A stretch of 64,000 nucleotides of DNA from Pseudomonas sp. 31-12 (GTDB taxonomy: Bacteria > Pseudomonadota > Gammaproteobacteria > Pseudomonadales > Pseudomonadaceae). Positions 47,686 to 57,429 of this stretch are shown here, piece by piece (within the stretch, counting starts at the first letter, position 1; every line of letters begins with the position of its first letter). Both the position numbers and the translations under genes were made by a program. The stretch lies in assembly GCF_003151075.1 (NCBI RefSeq), contig NZ_CP029482.1:1-64000 (forward strand), in the 5' to 3' direction. A model generated the notes under the pieces. It saw only the letters and a program-made list of their open reading frames with translations. It searched no databases and was not told where the DNA came from.

Positions 47686-49907
47686 TTATTTCTACTCGCT
47701 TCGTAATCGTCAGAGCCTGGCGGAACAATCAGTTCGTCCCACATAAGGTGGACTTCAGCCGTTTCTTCAACGTCGGTTTCGATCCGCGGGTGAAGGCCGT
47801 CTGCATTACTTCTGGAAATTTTTGGTGCGACCGACGAAGGCACAATAATTGCTGCTTTCACAGACTTGATTGGTTTCCCGGTCCCGGTCACAAAACGAAT
47901 CTGCTCATCGAATTTTTCACTGTTTGCCGTACCGGATTTAAGCGTGTTCCCCGCCCGAGCCTGATCCGCAATCAACGGCAAACCCGGTATCAAAATACCA
48001 ATCCCCGTCCCACTCCCCGCCGAACCGCCAGCATTGATCTTGATCACCGGTCCAACAACCGTAATCCCGCCAGCGTCGAGTTTGATAAAGCTCCCACCCG
48101 CCTTCACGGTGAGCTCCATCCCAGCCTCAATCACAATCTTGTCCCCAGCCTTCAGATGAATCTCTTTCCCAACACTAGTCAGCTGCGCAGTCCCCAACTT
48201 CACATGCTGGTTCTGCCCAATCGTCAGGTGGTCATCCATCCGCGCTTCAGTCTTGCGATCCGCAATCGTGGTCCGATGCTCTTCCGCCTTCAACTCGGTG
48301 TAAGTGTTCTTCACCACCGTATCGTGACGTTCATTGCCGACCCGAATCTTCTGATCATGCTCAATGTTTTCATCCCAATCCCGCTGGGCATGGATGAAGA
48401 TCTGCTCGGCGCCTTTCTTGTCTTCAATGCGCAGTTCGTTGTACCCACCACCGCCCGGTGAGCTGAGGGTTTTGAACACGGTGCGAGTCTTGTTCGCCGG
48501 CAGTTCGTAGGGAACCTGGTTTTCCTTGTGATACAGGCACCCAGTCACCAACGGCTGATCGGGATCACCCTCAAGGAACGTAACGAGCACTTCCATGCCG
48601 ATACGCGGAATGACGATGGCGCCATACCGATCCCCGGCCCAACTCGAAGACACGCGCATCCAGCAGCTGGTTTTGTCGTCCGCCAACCCTTCGCGGTCCC
48701 AGTGGAATTGCACTTTGATGCGGCCGTATTGGTCGCAGTGAATCTCTTCGCCTTTGGGCCCGGTGACCATGGCGGTCTGGCTGCCGAGTACGCGGGGCTT
48801 TGGATGTTCCAGCGCGGGGCGGTAGAACACGGTCCATGGGGTGGCGAGGAAGCGGTTGCGGTAGCCCTGGTGGAAGTCGTCTTTGTTGTCGGTGGTGTCG
48901 CTGGTCACGGACTCTTCGAGGACTTGCGGTTGTTTGCCTTCGTGGACGATTTCGGTGAGCAGCCAGAGGTCGTTCCACTCGGTGCGCGGGTGGTCGGACA
49001 TTTCCAGGAAGTGGCCGCTGACCAGAGTGGTCTGATCGCTTTTCCCTTCGGCTTGCTGGTAGTCGGCGCGGTGGCGTTCGAGGGCGCGTTGGCTGAGGAA
49101 TTTGCCGCGCGCGCGGTCGAGGAAGCGGCCGGGGTAGTCGTAATCTTCGAGGTCGGGCTCGGTACTTTCGCCGTCGGGTTTGTACGCGGCTTCAAGTTGC
49201 AGGCGCGGCTTTTCGAAATCGTAGTCGCGGCGGGTGACGCGGCCGGTGCGGGTTTCGAGGCGCAGTTTGAAGCCTTTGATCACCGGTTCGTCAGCGACCA
49301 TGCCGCTGCCTTGCACGTAGGCCGTTGGCTGGCCGAGTTTGGGGAATACGGTCTGGTCGTCGCCGAAGACCAGCAGATGACCTTTCTCGCTGTGCTGGAA
49401 GTGGTAGTGAATGCCTTCCTCTTCGCACAGGCGCTGGACGAAGTGCAGGTCGGTTTCGTCGTATTGCACGCAGTAGTCGCGGTCCGGGCAGGGCTGGCTG
49501 AGCTGGAAGCGGTAGGCGTTGCCCTTGATGCCGTGCTCGTCGAGGATCAGCGCGATGATTTTCGGCGCGGACATCTGCTGGTAGATGCGCTGGTTGGTGC
49601 GGTGATGCAGGTATTGCAGTTGTGGCACCAGGGAGACTTTGTAGCGGGTCAGGCGCTTGCCGGCATCGCCTTGGGCGACGCGGTAGATCTGACCGTGGAT
49701 GCCGGAACCCTGCGGATCGAACGCCAGGAACGCCTGTTTGTGCAGGAGTTTTTCCAGGTCCAGATCGGGGTTTTCGCTGACCAGTTCGAGGTCGAAGCGA
49801 TACGGCTGGCTGATGCCTTCGGTGCCGGTGAACGACAGCACTTGCAGGTCGCCGACGTAGTCTTCGACGGTCAGGCTGAAGTGGGTTTCGTTAGCGGAGT
49901 TGAACAT
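47682..49907 (-). CDS. vgrG: T6SS spike protein VgrG
   Basis: Trimeric spike of 741 residues tipping the Hcp tube. The N-terminus HFSLTVEDYVGDLQVLSFTG begins the gp27-like part. The gp5-like OB fold has HCDQYGRIKVQFHWDREG and CWMRVSSSWAGDRYGA, followed by a beta-helix with repeated T/D motifs (VKNTYTELKAEEHRTT). A C-terminal domain of about 75 residues, DEQIRFVTGTGKPIKSV to the end, resembles an Ig/transthyretin-like adaptor and also occurs in the last lipoprotein of this cluster. The start has GGGAG upstream. It lies 28 bp after stk1 and overlaps the effector gene by four bases. Confidence 0.95.
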   Translation of the reverse strand: MFNSANETHFSLTVEDYVGDLQVLSFTGTEGISQPYRFDLELVSENPDLDLEKLLHKQAFLAFDPQGSGIHGQIYRVAQGDAGKRLTRYKVSLVPQLQYLHHRTNQRIYQQMSAPKIIALILDEHGIKGNAYRFQLSQPCPDRDYCVQYDETDLHFVQRLCEEEGIHYHFQHSEKGHLLVFGDDQTVFPKLGQPTAYVQGSGMVADEPVIKGFKLRLETRTGRVTRRDYDFEKPRLQLEAAYKPDGESTEPDLEDYDYPGRFLDRARGKFLSQRALERHRADYQQAEGKSDQTTLVSGHFLEMSDHPRTEWNDLWLLTEIVHEGKQPQVLEESVTSDTTDNKDDFHQGYRNRFLATPWTVFYRPALEHPKPRVLGSQTAMVTGPKGEEIHCDQYGRIKVQFHWDREGLADDKTSCWMRVSSSWAGDRYGAIVIPRIGMEVLVTFLEGDPDQPLVTGCLYHKENQVPYELPANKTRTVFKTLSSPGGGGYNELRIEDKKGAEQIFIHAQRDWDENIEHDQKIRVGNERHDTVVKNTYTELKAEEHRTTIADRKTEARMDDHLTIGQNQHVKLGTAQLTSVGKEIHLKAGDKIVIEAGMELTVKAGGSFIKLDAGGITVVGPVIKINAGGSAGSGTGIGILIPGLPLIADQARAGNTLKSGTANSEKFDEQIRFVTGTGKPIKSVKAAIIVPSSVAPKISRSNADGLHPRIETDVEETAEVHLMWDELIVPPGSDDYEASRNK

Positions 49908-49935
49908 TGCTTGCTCCCTGTTCGGTAGTCATCCG

Positions 49936-50937
49936 TTACGCCCGCAGTCGCAGGCGTTGCAGCAAAGACGAAGTGGCGCCCAGGGCGTCACGCAATTGGG
50001 CGGCGGTGATGGTGCGCTTGGCCGCATCGAAAGCCAGCGCCGTTCGCAGCGCTGGCCAGCAGTGTTTCGGTAGATTCCGTGGAGCGTGCAGCTCGCGTTC
50101 GAGGTGGCCGTCGCGGGCTTCGGTCGAGGGCAAGCGGCGGAACGGGTGTTTGCCACCCGCCAGTTCGTAGAGCACGCAGGCCACGCCGTAGACATCTGCA
50201 CTGGCCGACAGCGGTTGGCCTTCAAGCAGTTCGGGGGCGGCGTAGCCGGGGGTCCAGGCGTTGAAGCGATCGCGGCTCAGGTGTGGCAGGCCGGGCAGGA
50301 TGCCTTCTTCGGCCTGGCCGAGGCCGAAGTCGAACAGGCGCACGCCTTCTTCGCTGAGCATCACGTTGCTCGGCTTCATGTCACCGTGCAGCACGCCGCG
50401 AGCGTGGGCGTAGGCCAGCGCGTCGAGCAGCGGCAGCGCGATGTCGCGCAGTTCTTTCCACGGCAGGCCCAAGGGGCGCTCGCAGAGTAATTTATCCAGG
50501 GTCAGCCCACGCATGAGTTCCATGGTGATGAAGGCGCGCTGGCAGTCGGTGTCCACTTCAAAGGTGTGAAAGCGCAGCACGTTGTCGTGGCGCAATCGTC
50601 GGGTCAGGGCGAACTCGCTGTAGAGCAAGGCGCTGGCGTCCGGCGATTCGGCAAATTCTTCGCTGAGGATTTTCAGCGCGATGTAAGGGTCGGGATCGCC
50701 GAACTGTTCGCTCAGCAAGTCCCGTGCGCGGTAAACCGCGCCCATGCCGCCGGCACCGAGCAGACGCTCGATGCGGTAACGGCCTGCGAGCACGTCGGGC
50801 ATTTCGCCGACGCTGGCCTTGGTTGGCGCCAGCGCAGGTTCCGCCTGATGAGATTTGGCAAACGCAAAGTAAGTCAGGTTATTGGCTTCCTCGTCGGTCA
50901 CCAGCAGGTCGTCGAGCGGCGGCATGAGTTGGGTCAT
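49936..50937 (-). CDS. stk1: T6SS-linked serine/threonine kinase (Stk1/PpkA-like)
   Basis: Hanks-type kinase of 333 residues. The P loop is LLGAGGMGAVYRARD near residue 60, the lysine in YIALKIL, the catalytic loop VLHGDMKPSN near residue 180, the DFG motif in RLFDFGLGQ, and the APE segment in GYAAPELLEG. The residue before the catalytic aspartate is Gly instead of Arg, so it is a non-RD kinase. No membrane segment follows the kinase, as in the short Stk1 of HSI-II. Its ATG overlaps the phosphatase stop. The kinase-phosphatase pair probably tunes the T6SS through the FHA protein. Confidence 0.9.
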   Translation of the reverse strand: MTQLMPPLDDLLVTDEEANNLTYFAFAKSHQAEPALAPTKASVGEMPDVLAGRYRIERLLGAGGMGAVYRARDLLSEQFGDPDPYIALKILSEEFAESPDASALLYSEFALTRRLRHDNVLRFHTFEVDTDCQRAFITMELMRGLTLDKLLCERPLGLPWKELRDIALPLLDALAYAHARGVLHGDMKPSNVMLSEEGVRLFDFGLGQAEEGILPGLPHLSRDRFNAWTPGYAAPELLEGQPLSASADVYGVACVLYELAGGKHPFRRLPSTEARDGHLERELHAPRNLPKHCWPALRTALAFDAAKRTITAAQLRDALGATSSLLQRLRLRA

Positions 50938-51662
50938 TGTCGGATCACCACGGCAGTCAGGTTGTCCCGGGCCGAGCCACGCAGGGCGCCGTCGAACAGA
51001 CGCTCCAGCGCAACGTGCGGCGCGGTCAGGCTCAGGGCATTGCCCAAGGCATCGCTGCTGAGCCCTTGGTACAAACCGTCGCTGCACAACAGAAACGTAT
51101 CGCCGGGGTAAACCTCGAGCTCGAGCACGTCCAGCGTCAGCACATCAGCCGCCCCGACCGCGCGGGTCAGGGCATGGGCCGACGGATGCGCACGGGCGTC
51201 TTCGAGGCTCATGTTTTGCTCGTCGATCAGTTGCTGTTGCAGCGAATGGTCCTTGGACAGCTGATACAACCGCTGGCCACGCCACATATAGCAGCGGCTG
51301 TCGCCGGCCCAGATGCAGGCCGCGCGATTGCCGTCCACCAGCAGCGCCACCACGGTGCTGCCCATGATGCTGTCGTGGCGCCCGGCGGTGACGGTCAACT
51401 CCTGACCCAAGCGGCGATTCAACCAGTGCAGGCACTGGCGAATGCCTTTGAGTCGTTCGTCGAAGTCATCCTGCACCGGCAATTCCGCCAGGCTGGCGAC
51501 GATCAACTGGCTGGCGATGTCGCCCCCCTGATGACCGCCCATGCCGTCCGCGACCACCCACAGCCCCTGCTGTGGACAGTCGAGAAAAGCATCTTCGTTG
51601 CGCGCCCGAACCTTGCCGGCGTCGGTACGCGCAGCGCTGCGCCAGGGACTGGCAACCAGCAT
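50934..51662 (-). CDS. stp1: T6SS-linked PP2C phosphatase (Stp1/PppA-like)
   Basis: Protein of 242 residues with the PP2C metal-site motifs VRARNEDAFLD, VVADGMGGHQGGDIA, IWAGDSRCYMW, FLLCSDGLYQGL and SARDNLTAVV. It opposes the adjoining kinase. Its start overlaps the tssM stop (TGATG) and its stop overlaps the kinase start (ATGA). The frame is open upstream within tssM, but MLVASPWRSA matches the family start. Confidence 0.93.
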   Translation of the reverse strand: MLVASPWRSAARTDAGKVRARNEDAFLDCPQQGLWVVADGMGGHQGGDIASQLIVASLAELPVQDDFDERLKGIRQCLHWLNRRLGQELTVTAGRHDSIMGSTVVALLVDGNRAACIWAGDSRCYMWRGQRLYQLSKDHSLQQQLIDEQNMSLEDARAHPSAHALTRAVGAADVLTLDVLELEVYPGDTFLLCSDGLYQGLSSDALGNALSLTAPHVALERLFDGALRGSARDNLTAVVIRQ

Positions 51663-54600
51663 CAGAGCTGCACCGGCATACGGAAGGTGCGCAGCACGCC
51701 CATGTCGAACGGGTTCGGCGTGCGCTGGCTGCTGAGCAGGTAATTTGCGCGCAGGCCGCCCACGTCCGCCTTGAGCACCATGACGTCGCGACCGTTCAGG
51801 TATTCGGTCTGCATCAGGTCGAACAAGCGGAACAGCGACCATGGGCCGGTGTTCTTTTCGATACCGATCGGGCGGCCGGCCATTTTGTCGAGGACCAGGC
51901 TGGTGCGTCCGTCTTCAGCGTCGGTCGGCCATTTGAACGACACCGGCACGATCGGGCCGTGGCGGTATTCGATGGTCTTGTCGCCAAACTTGAACTCGGA
52001 ACGGCTGACGGCCGGGTCGAGGGTGTACGGCTCCAGTTTGAACTGCACTTGCGGCTCGGCCGGGTTGACCGAGAAGAAGCTCTGGCGGATCACTTGGGCC
52101 GCGGCCATCTGGTCGAGGTAGACCTTGGAGATCGGCATGCTGTGACCGTCGATGCTGCGCAGGCGGTAGTTACCTGGGTCGCCACTGACGAACGGACGCA
52201 TGTAGGTCTCGAAGAAGCGATCGTTGATGCCCTGCGCCTTAAAGAACTCGCGGAAATCGCTGATCGCGACGTCGCTGGTGCTGTGGGCGCTGAACGGGTA
52301 ACGCTTGTTGATCGCCTTGCCATAGAAGCTGTACAGCTCGCTCTGATAACGCTGGTTCAGGTACTGGTAGGAATCGTTGAGCACCAGACGCCAGGTGTCT
52401 TCGGCCAACACGTTGAACCACACGCTCACCGGACGCGGCAGGCGATTGGAGGCATTGCGCAGGGCGCTCAGCGCATCACGCTGGCCGCTCATGCGGGTCT
52501 TGGCCATTTCGAACGCGGCCTGATCCGGGGAACTGGCACGCGCCAGGCTCGCCAGTTGCAGTTGCAGGTCGTTGAGCGCCGCGAGTGCCGGGGTCAGATC
52601 AGCGGCCGGGCCGTTGTTGTCATCCAGCAAACGGTGCAGCGGTTCGAAGCGACGTTGCAGTGATTTCTTCGCGGTGTCCGGCAGGTTTTTCATCGCCGCC
52701 ATTTCCGAAGCCTGGTCCGCTGCGGCCGACGCCAGTTTGCCGATTTTGCCCAACTTGCCTTTCTGATCGGCCAGTGCGCCAGCGGCATCAGCCGCTTGAT
52801 CAGCCGGTTCGGCGTCTGCCGGGAACCGGGTATTCTCGCGCACTTCCACCAGCAGTTGCAGCACCGGGGAATTGGCAGAAGTCAGGCCCGCCAGTTGCTC
52901 GGCGCCCTCGCCCGCATCGTTGATCGGTGGCAAGGCCACCTGGCCGACCGCTTCACTCCAGAAGTTGGCGTAGTCGCGGAAGTACAGTTGCTCCAGTTCG
53001 ACCATCAGGCGACGCAAGTCCATGCCGCTGATGCCCGTGCCTTCGCCCAGCACCCAGTTGTCACGCAGGATATCGGTGACCAGCGCACTGCCCTGGACCG
53101 AGAAATACTGCTGATAACCCTGTTGGGTGTAGAAGCCCGGGATCACGTAATCGGTGCCGACAAACAGTGAAGCCTGCGGCCCCATGTGTTGGCTCAAACG
53201 GTATTCCGGCAGGTTGCGAGCCTGCTCGCGCAGCATCCGGTAAACCACGTTGGCCAGCGATTCGCTGCGCAGCACCTGACGCGCTTGCGCCACCAGTTGA
53301 TCGTTCAGCGGGTAGATAAACGGCTGCTTGAGCAAACGCTCGAAGTGCGTGTTCAAACCGTTCTGCACCGCGGTGTTGCCGGCGTAGCGCTGGGACCACT
53401 CGGTGGCGACCCAATCCTTGAGCCACGGCCCGTCGCGACGATCCTTCATGTTCAACATCAGGTACGCGCGCAGGCTGTTGAGCAGGCGCTCGCGGTCCTT
53501 CATGTTGGCGCGGATCTGCGCTTCCAGCAGGGTCGCGACCTTCGGCAGCAGTTGCGCTTCAAGCTCACGCTCGTAGGCGTCCTTGACCACCGGGTTGACC
53601 TCTTCACCTTGGAACAGGCCGCCACGTTCGTGGTACGACACATCACCTTTTTTCGGGAAGACCTGGGTCGCCGCGTAACTGCTATCGAGCGGTTTGAGCA
53701 CCGCCATGGAATCATCGCGTGCGGTCAGGGCCGAGCGCTCTTGAGTCCAGTTGGTGGCCAGGTTGCGCAGGTTTTCCAGACGCTCGTAGTTGGCGGAGAA
53801 ACCGCCCGCCCAGAGCATGCCGAACAGCGCCAGTGCCGCCAGTGCGCCCACGTACAGCGCACGTTGGCCCCAATGGATGCGGCTGCGTTCGCGCTTGTCC
53901 AGACCGGCCAGGTCGGCCTCGGGGAAAATCACCCGACTGAGCAAATGGTGAATGAACCGCGAACGGCCACTGCGCAAGGTCGGCAGCATGCCGGCGCTCA
54001 TGCCCAGGCTCGCGCCGATGCCGGCGGTGGTCTGGTCCATCTCTTGAGTCAGGTGCGGTGCGCTGGTCAGGTAGAAACCGCGCAACTGGCTGACACGCTG
54101 GTAGCGGTTGCCGGTGAACGCCATGTCGACGAACAGGCACAGGCGCTCGCCGATCTGCCCCAGTTGATGCGGGAAGTCGAGAATGCGACCACGGCGCTGG
54201 GTGTCGCGCTCCTGGTGCATGCGCATGATCACCTGGCTGTTCAGGCGACGCAGCAGCTCTTCGAACTCGGCGCGCAGGACGGCGACGTCGGTGCCGCTCT
54301 GCTCTTTACGGAAGCTGGTGCCAAGCACCTGATCGCTTTCTTCGCGGGTAAGCTGATCGAAGAACTCGTCGAAACCGAGCAGCTTGTCCGCCTTGCTCAG
54401 CACCAGATAAACCGGCACATCAACGTGCAGTTTCTGATGCACGTCTTGCAGACGCGCACGCACCTGGCGAGCCAGGGTGTCGAGGTCCTGCTCGGTGTTG
54501 CCCAGCAGTAATTCAACCGGGATGGTCACCAGCACGCCGTTCAACGGACGGTTGCGGCGACGCTTGCGCAGCAGGTCGAGCAAGGTGCTCCAGGCACTGC

Positions 54601-55201
54601 CATCGACTTCGGCATCCGGCTGGGTCAGGTAACGCCCGGCGGTGTCGATCAGCACACCGTGGTCGGCGAAATACCAGTCGCAATGACGGGTGCCGAGGGT
54701 GTCCCGGGTCAGTTTGCGGTCGATCTTGTTGATCGGAAACTCAAGGCCCGAGAAGTCCAGCAGGCTGGTCTTGCCGCTGCCCTGCGGGCCGATCAGCAAG
54801 TACCACGGCAAATCACTGCGCCAGCGTTCGCTGCGACCGCGATACAGGCTCGAGGTCTTCAGGGTTTTCAACGCATCCTTGAAGCGCACACGAAGCTCTT
54901 TCTGCTCTTCGTCGATCAGCTCTTCACGGCGAATACGATCCTGGCCGTCTTCCGTGTCTTCAATGGCTTTCTTGCGTACGCCCGCGCGCCAGCTGACGAA
55001 GACCATGGTCAGGCCCCAGATCAGGAACAGCACACTGATGGTCAGCAGACGGGAGGTCGAACCTTCCCAGAACTTGTAGTCATCCACCGCCAGCAGCGGC
55101 CCGACGAACCACACCAGCAGCGCCAGAAACAGCACCACCAGCAAGGTCCAGACCCAGGTCTTGCGCAAGAATGCGCCGACTTTCTTGAAAAACTTTTTCA
55201 T
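51662..55201 (-). CDS. tssM: T6SS membrane-complex protein TssM (IcmF)
   Basis: Inner-membrane protein of 1179 residues spanning to the periplasm, part of the TssJLM complex. Two membrane segments lie near the N-terminus (about residues 15-34 and 44-64), then a cytoplasmic GTPase-like domain with Walker A GPQGSGKTSLLDFSG near residue 131. A third segment lies near residue 448 (LYVGALAALALFGMLWAGG). The large periplasmic part follows. The ATG was chosen over a GTG one codon earlier. The Walker motif is intact, unlike some IcmF proteins. Confidence 0.96.
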   Translation of the reverse strand: MKKFFKKVGAFLRKTWVWTLLVVLFLALLVWFVGPLLAVDDYKFWEGSTSRLLTISVLFLIWGLTMVFVSWRAGVRKKAIEDTEDGQDRIRREELIDEEQKELRVRFKDALKTLKTSSLYRGRSERWRSDLPWYLLIGPQGSGKTSLLDFSGLEFPINKIDRKLTRDTLGTRHCDWYFADHGVLIDTAGRYLTQPDAEVDGSAWSTLLDLLRKRRRNRPLNGVLVTIPVELLLGNTEQDLDTLARQVRARLQDVHQKLHVDVPVYLVLSKADKLLGFDEFFDQLTREESDQVLGTSFRKEQSGTDVAVLRAEFEELLRRLNSQVIMRMHQERDTQRRGRILDFPHQLGQIGERLCLFVDMAFTGNRYQRVSQLRGFYLTSAPHLTQEMDQTTAGIGASLGMSAGMLPTLRSGRSRFIHHLLSRVIFPEADLAGLDKRERSRIHWGQRALYVGALAALALFGMLWAGGFSANYERLENLRNLATNWTQERSALTARDDSMAVLKPLDSSYAATQVFPKKGDVSYHERGGLFQGEEVNPVVKDAYERELEAQLLPKVATLLEAQIRANMKDRERLLNSLRAYLMLNMKDRRDGPWLKDWVATEWSQRYAGNTAVQNGLNTHFERLLKQPFIYPLNDQLVAQARQVLRSESLANVVYRMLREQARNLPEYRLSQHMGPQASLFVGTDYVIPGFYTQQGYQQYFSVQGSALVTDILRDNWVLGEGTGISGMDLRRLMVELEQLYFRDYANFWSEAVGQVALPPINDAGEGAEQLAGLTSANSPVLQLLVEVRENTRFPADAEPADQAADAAGALADQKGKLGKIGKLASAAADQASEMAAMKNLPDTAKKSLQRRFEPLHRLLDDNNGPAADLTPALAALNDLQLQLASLARASSPDQAAFEMAKTRMSGQRDALSALRNASNRLPRPVSVWFNVLAEDTWRLVLNDSYQYLNQRYQSELYSFYGKAINKRYPFSAHSTSDVAISDFREFFKAQGINDRFFETYMRPFVSGDPGNYRLRSIDGHSMPISKVYLDQMAAAQVIRQSFFSVNPAEPQVQFKLEPYTLDPAVSRSEFKFGDKTIEYRHGPIVPVSFKWPTDAEDGRTSLVLDKMAGRPIGIEKNTGPWSLFRLFDLMQTEYLNGRDVMVLKADVGGLRANYLLSSQRTPNPFDMGVLRTFRMPVQL

Positions 55202-55214
55202 CACACGTCCCTGT

Positions 55215-56090
55215 TTACGGCTGCGACTGCGGCTGGACCGCGGCCGGATCTAGCTGCTGAAAAGGTTGCAGAACGGTTTCGCGTTGCTCGCCCAAGACCC
55301 AGGCGAAACCCGAATACATCACCACCAGGCAGACCACGGTGAACAGCACCACCATCCACGCCGGCACGATGCGCACCAGGCTGCGGCGCTGATCGTTCAA
55401 GCCTTCCCAGTGCGGCGAAAGCTCACGTGGCACGTCGCCGCGCAACTGACGAATCTGGCGATACAACGCGTCGCGGATGCCTTCGAGTTCGAGCATGCCG
55501 CGCGCTTGCACGCGGTACTTGCCTTCGAAACCGAGGGACAGGCACAGGTACATCAGCTCCAGCATCGGCAGGTGCTTGACCGGGTTTTTCGACAAGCGAT
55601 CCAGCAGCTGGAAGAACTTCTCGCCGCCGAAGGTTTCGTTGTGGAAGCTGCTGAGCAGGCTCATCTGCGACCATTCGCTTTCGTTGCCCCACGGTGTGGT
55701 CACAACGGCTTCGTCGACCACGGTGCAGAGCACGTAACGCGCGGCCATCACCTGGCTGCTTTCGGCGCCGTTGTGCAGCGCGCGCACTTCAAACAGTTTC
55801 AGCCCGGCGGTCAGTCGCTCGTTGAGCGCGTACATGTCTTCGCGGGTGTCGCTGTGCTTGAGGCGCACCACTTCCGACAACAGATCGGACGCGGCGGCCA
55901 CCAGCGAATTGAGGCTGATGTTGAAGGATTCCGCCGGGCGCAAACGCGCGGCGTAGATCATCCGTTCTTCGAGCTGTTCGAAACGCGGCGGTGCGGCGAA
56001 ATCGGTTAGCGGGCTCGAAGCAGGGCCGTGGCCCTGACGGTCGAGCAGGACGGTTTTGTCGTCCTGGTTGTGTTCCATGTCCTTGATCAT
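55215..56090 (-). CDS. tssL: T6SS membrane-complex protein TssL (DotU)
   Basis: Protein of 291 residues with a cytoplasmic DotU domain (VDEAVVTTPWGNESEW, FFQLLDRLSKNP, LYLCLSLGFEGKY) and a single C-terminal anchor (WMVVLFTVVCLVVMYSGFAW near residue 262). It lacks a fused peptidoglycan-binding OmpA domain, as in HSI-II. It lies five bases after tssK and ten before tssM. Confidence 0.96.
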   Translation of the reverse strand: MIKDMEHNQDDKTVLLDRQGHGPASSPLTDFAAPPRFEQLEERMIYAARLRPAESFNISLNSLVAAASDLLSEVVRLKHSDTREDMYALNERLTAGLKLFEVRALHNGAESSQVMAARYVLCTVVDEAVVTTPWGNESEWSQMSLLSSFHNETFGGEKFFQLLDRLSKNPVKHLPMLELMYLCLSLGFEGKYRVQARGMLELEGIRDALYRQIRQLRGDVPRELSPHWEGLNDQRRSLVRIVPAWMVVLFTVVCLVVMYSGFAWVLGEQRETVLQPFQQLDPAAVQPQSQP

Positions 56091-56095
56091 GTCAG

Positions 56096-57427
56096 TCAGT
56101 TCCTGATGGCCCAGAATTTCAGTTCAAGCTCGGCGAATTCGCCGGACACGTGGAACGCGAAGCCGCCGGAGCGCTCGAGTTGTGCCAGGTCTTCAGAACT
56201 GAGTTCGAGAATGAAATAGGTTTTGTTGGAGTGGAACGCGATCTGCCGTGGTGCCACCGGCAACGGTTTGACCTTGATGCCCGGCAGATGCAGGTTGACC
56301 AGTTGGCGGATGCGCTCCACCGGGCCGACCTTGAGGTGCGCCGGCAAGCGGTGGCGCAGTTCTTCGGAGTCGCAGTTGGCACTGGCCGCGAGCACGAACG
56401 AGGCCGAGCCCAGCAGTTTGTGGTCGTGCAACGGCGAGACGATGATGCCGTACTGACGCGCTTGCAGAACCAGTTCGATGGCGTGCTGTTCGAGCACCAT
56501 CGACAGCACCTGACGAATCGCTTCCATCAGTTTGCGGAAGCTCGCACCCTGGTCGCTGTGCTGGTAACGGCTGTCCAGGCGCGGGCGTTTGCTGTCGCTT
56601 GAAAACGTCGCCAAGTCGCCGAGCATGGTCAGCAGCGTGCGGTACAACTCTTCCGGGTGAACCTGTTCCAGGCCGAGGTAGTGACGCAGCAGCAGTTCGG
56701 TGCGGTTGATCAGTTGCAGCATCATGAAGTCGCCGACTTCCGCGCCACCGACCTTGCCGTTGGAACGAATGCGCTCGGCGATGGTGTCACCACGGTGACC
56801 GAGCATGCTGATCACTTCTTTCAGGCACGACAGCAGGTAGCTGGAGGCATGCGCCTGAATGTAGGTCGGCACGAAATCCGGATCGAGGCTGATCACGCCA
56901 TCGGGCGTGGTGTCCAGCACGTCGCAGATCTTCAGCTTCACGTAAGCCTGGTCGCTCTGCTGCTCGCCGAGCAACAGTTTGAAGTCCGGGCGACCGCAAC
57001 TGACCTGGCTGGCGGAATCATCGCCCGCGTTGGAGTCGGCCACTTCCGCTTCGTACGCGGTGTAGCGCGCCAGCACGTCGGATTGCTCCGGGCGACGGGC
57101 CTCGATGTGGTTGCCGGTGACCAGCGGCAGTGCCAGGTAGATCGGCGTGTTGCCGGTGTTCGGCGGCACGTCGAGGGCCAACGGCTCGGTGTTGCCGCCG
57201 AGTTCGAACAGGCTGCCGTCCGGCAGAATCCCCGAGGCCTGGCTGATCACCAGTTTGCCCATGTTGAGGAACTGCAAATCGATTTCCAGGTTGAGGAAGC
57301 CCCAAGTGTAGCTGCCCAGCAACTGGGTGCGGGTCTTCATCTGGTGGTCGTAATAGCGGTCGTTATGCTGGAAGTGCTGCGGACGCAGCAGCATGCCTTC
57401 CTGCCAAATGACTTTATGGGAATTCAT
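56096..57427 (-). CDS. tssK: T6SS baseplate protein TssK
   Basis: Protein of 443 residues. The N-terminus KVIWQEGMLLRPQHFQHNDR is diagnostic, and the end follows the known GFAFHVSGEFAELELKFWAI pattern. TssK links the baseplate to TssJLM. It begins two bases after tssJ. Confidence 0.97.
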   Translation of the reverse strand: MNSHKVIWQEGMLLRPQHFQHNDRYYDHQMKTRTQLLGSYTWGFLNLEIDLQFLNMGKLVISQASGILPDGSLFELGGNTEPLALDVPPNTGNTPIYLALPLVTGNHIEARRPEQSDVLARYTAYEAEVADSNAGDDSASQVSCGRPDFKLLLGEQQSDQAYVKLKICDVLDTTPDGVISLDPDFVPTYIQAHASSYLLSCLKEVISMLGHRGDTIAERIRSNGKVGGAEVGDFMMLQLINRTELLLRHYLGLEQVHPEELYRTLLTMLGDLATFSSDSKRPRLDSRYQHSDQGASFRKLMEAIRQVLSMVLEQHAIELVLQARQYGIIVSPLHDHKLLGSASFVLAASANCDSEELRHRLPAHLKVGPVERIRQLVNLHLPGIKVKPLPVAPRQIAFHSNKTYFILELSSEDLAQLERSGGFAFHVSGEFAELELKFWAIRN

Positions 57428-57429
57428 GT

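Noticed and set aside
48528..49928. 466-codon plus-strand frame opposite vgrG
   Set aside because: Shadow of VgrG codons; composition is typical of antisense frames (rich in V, A, F, G).
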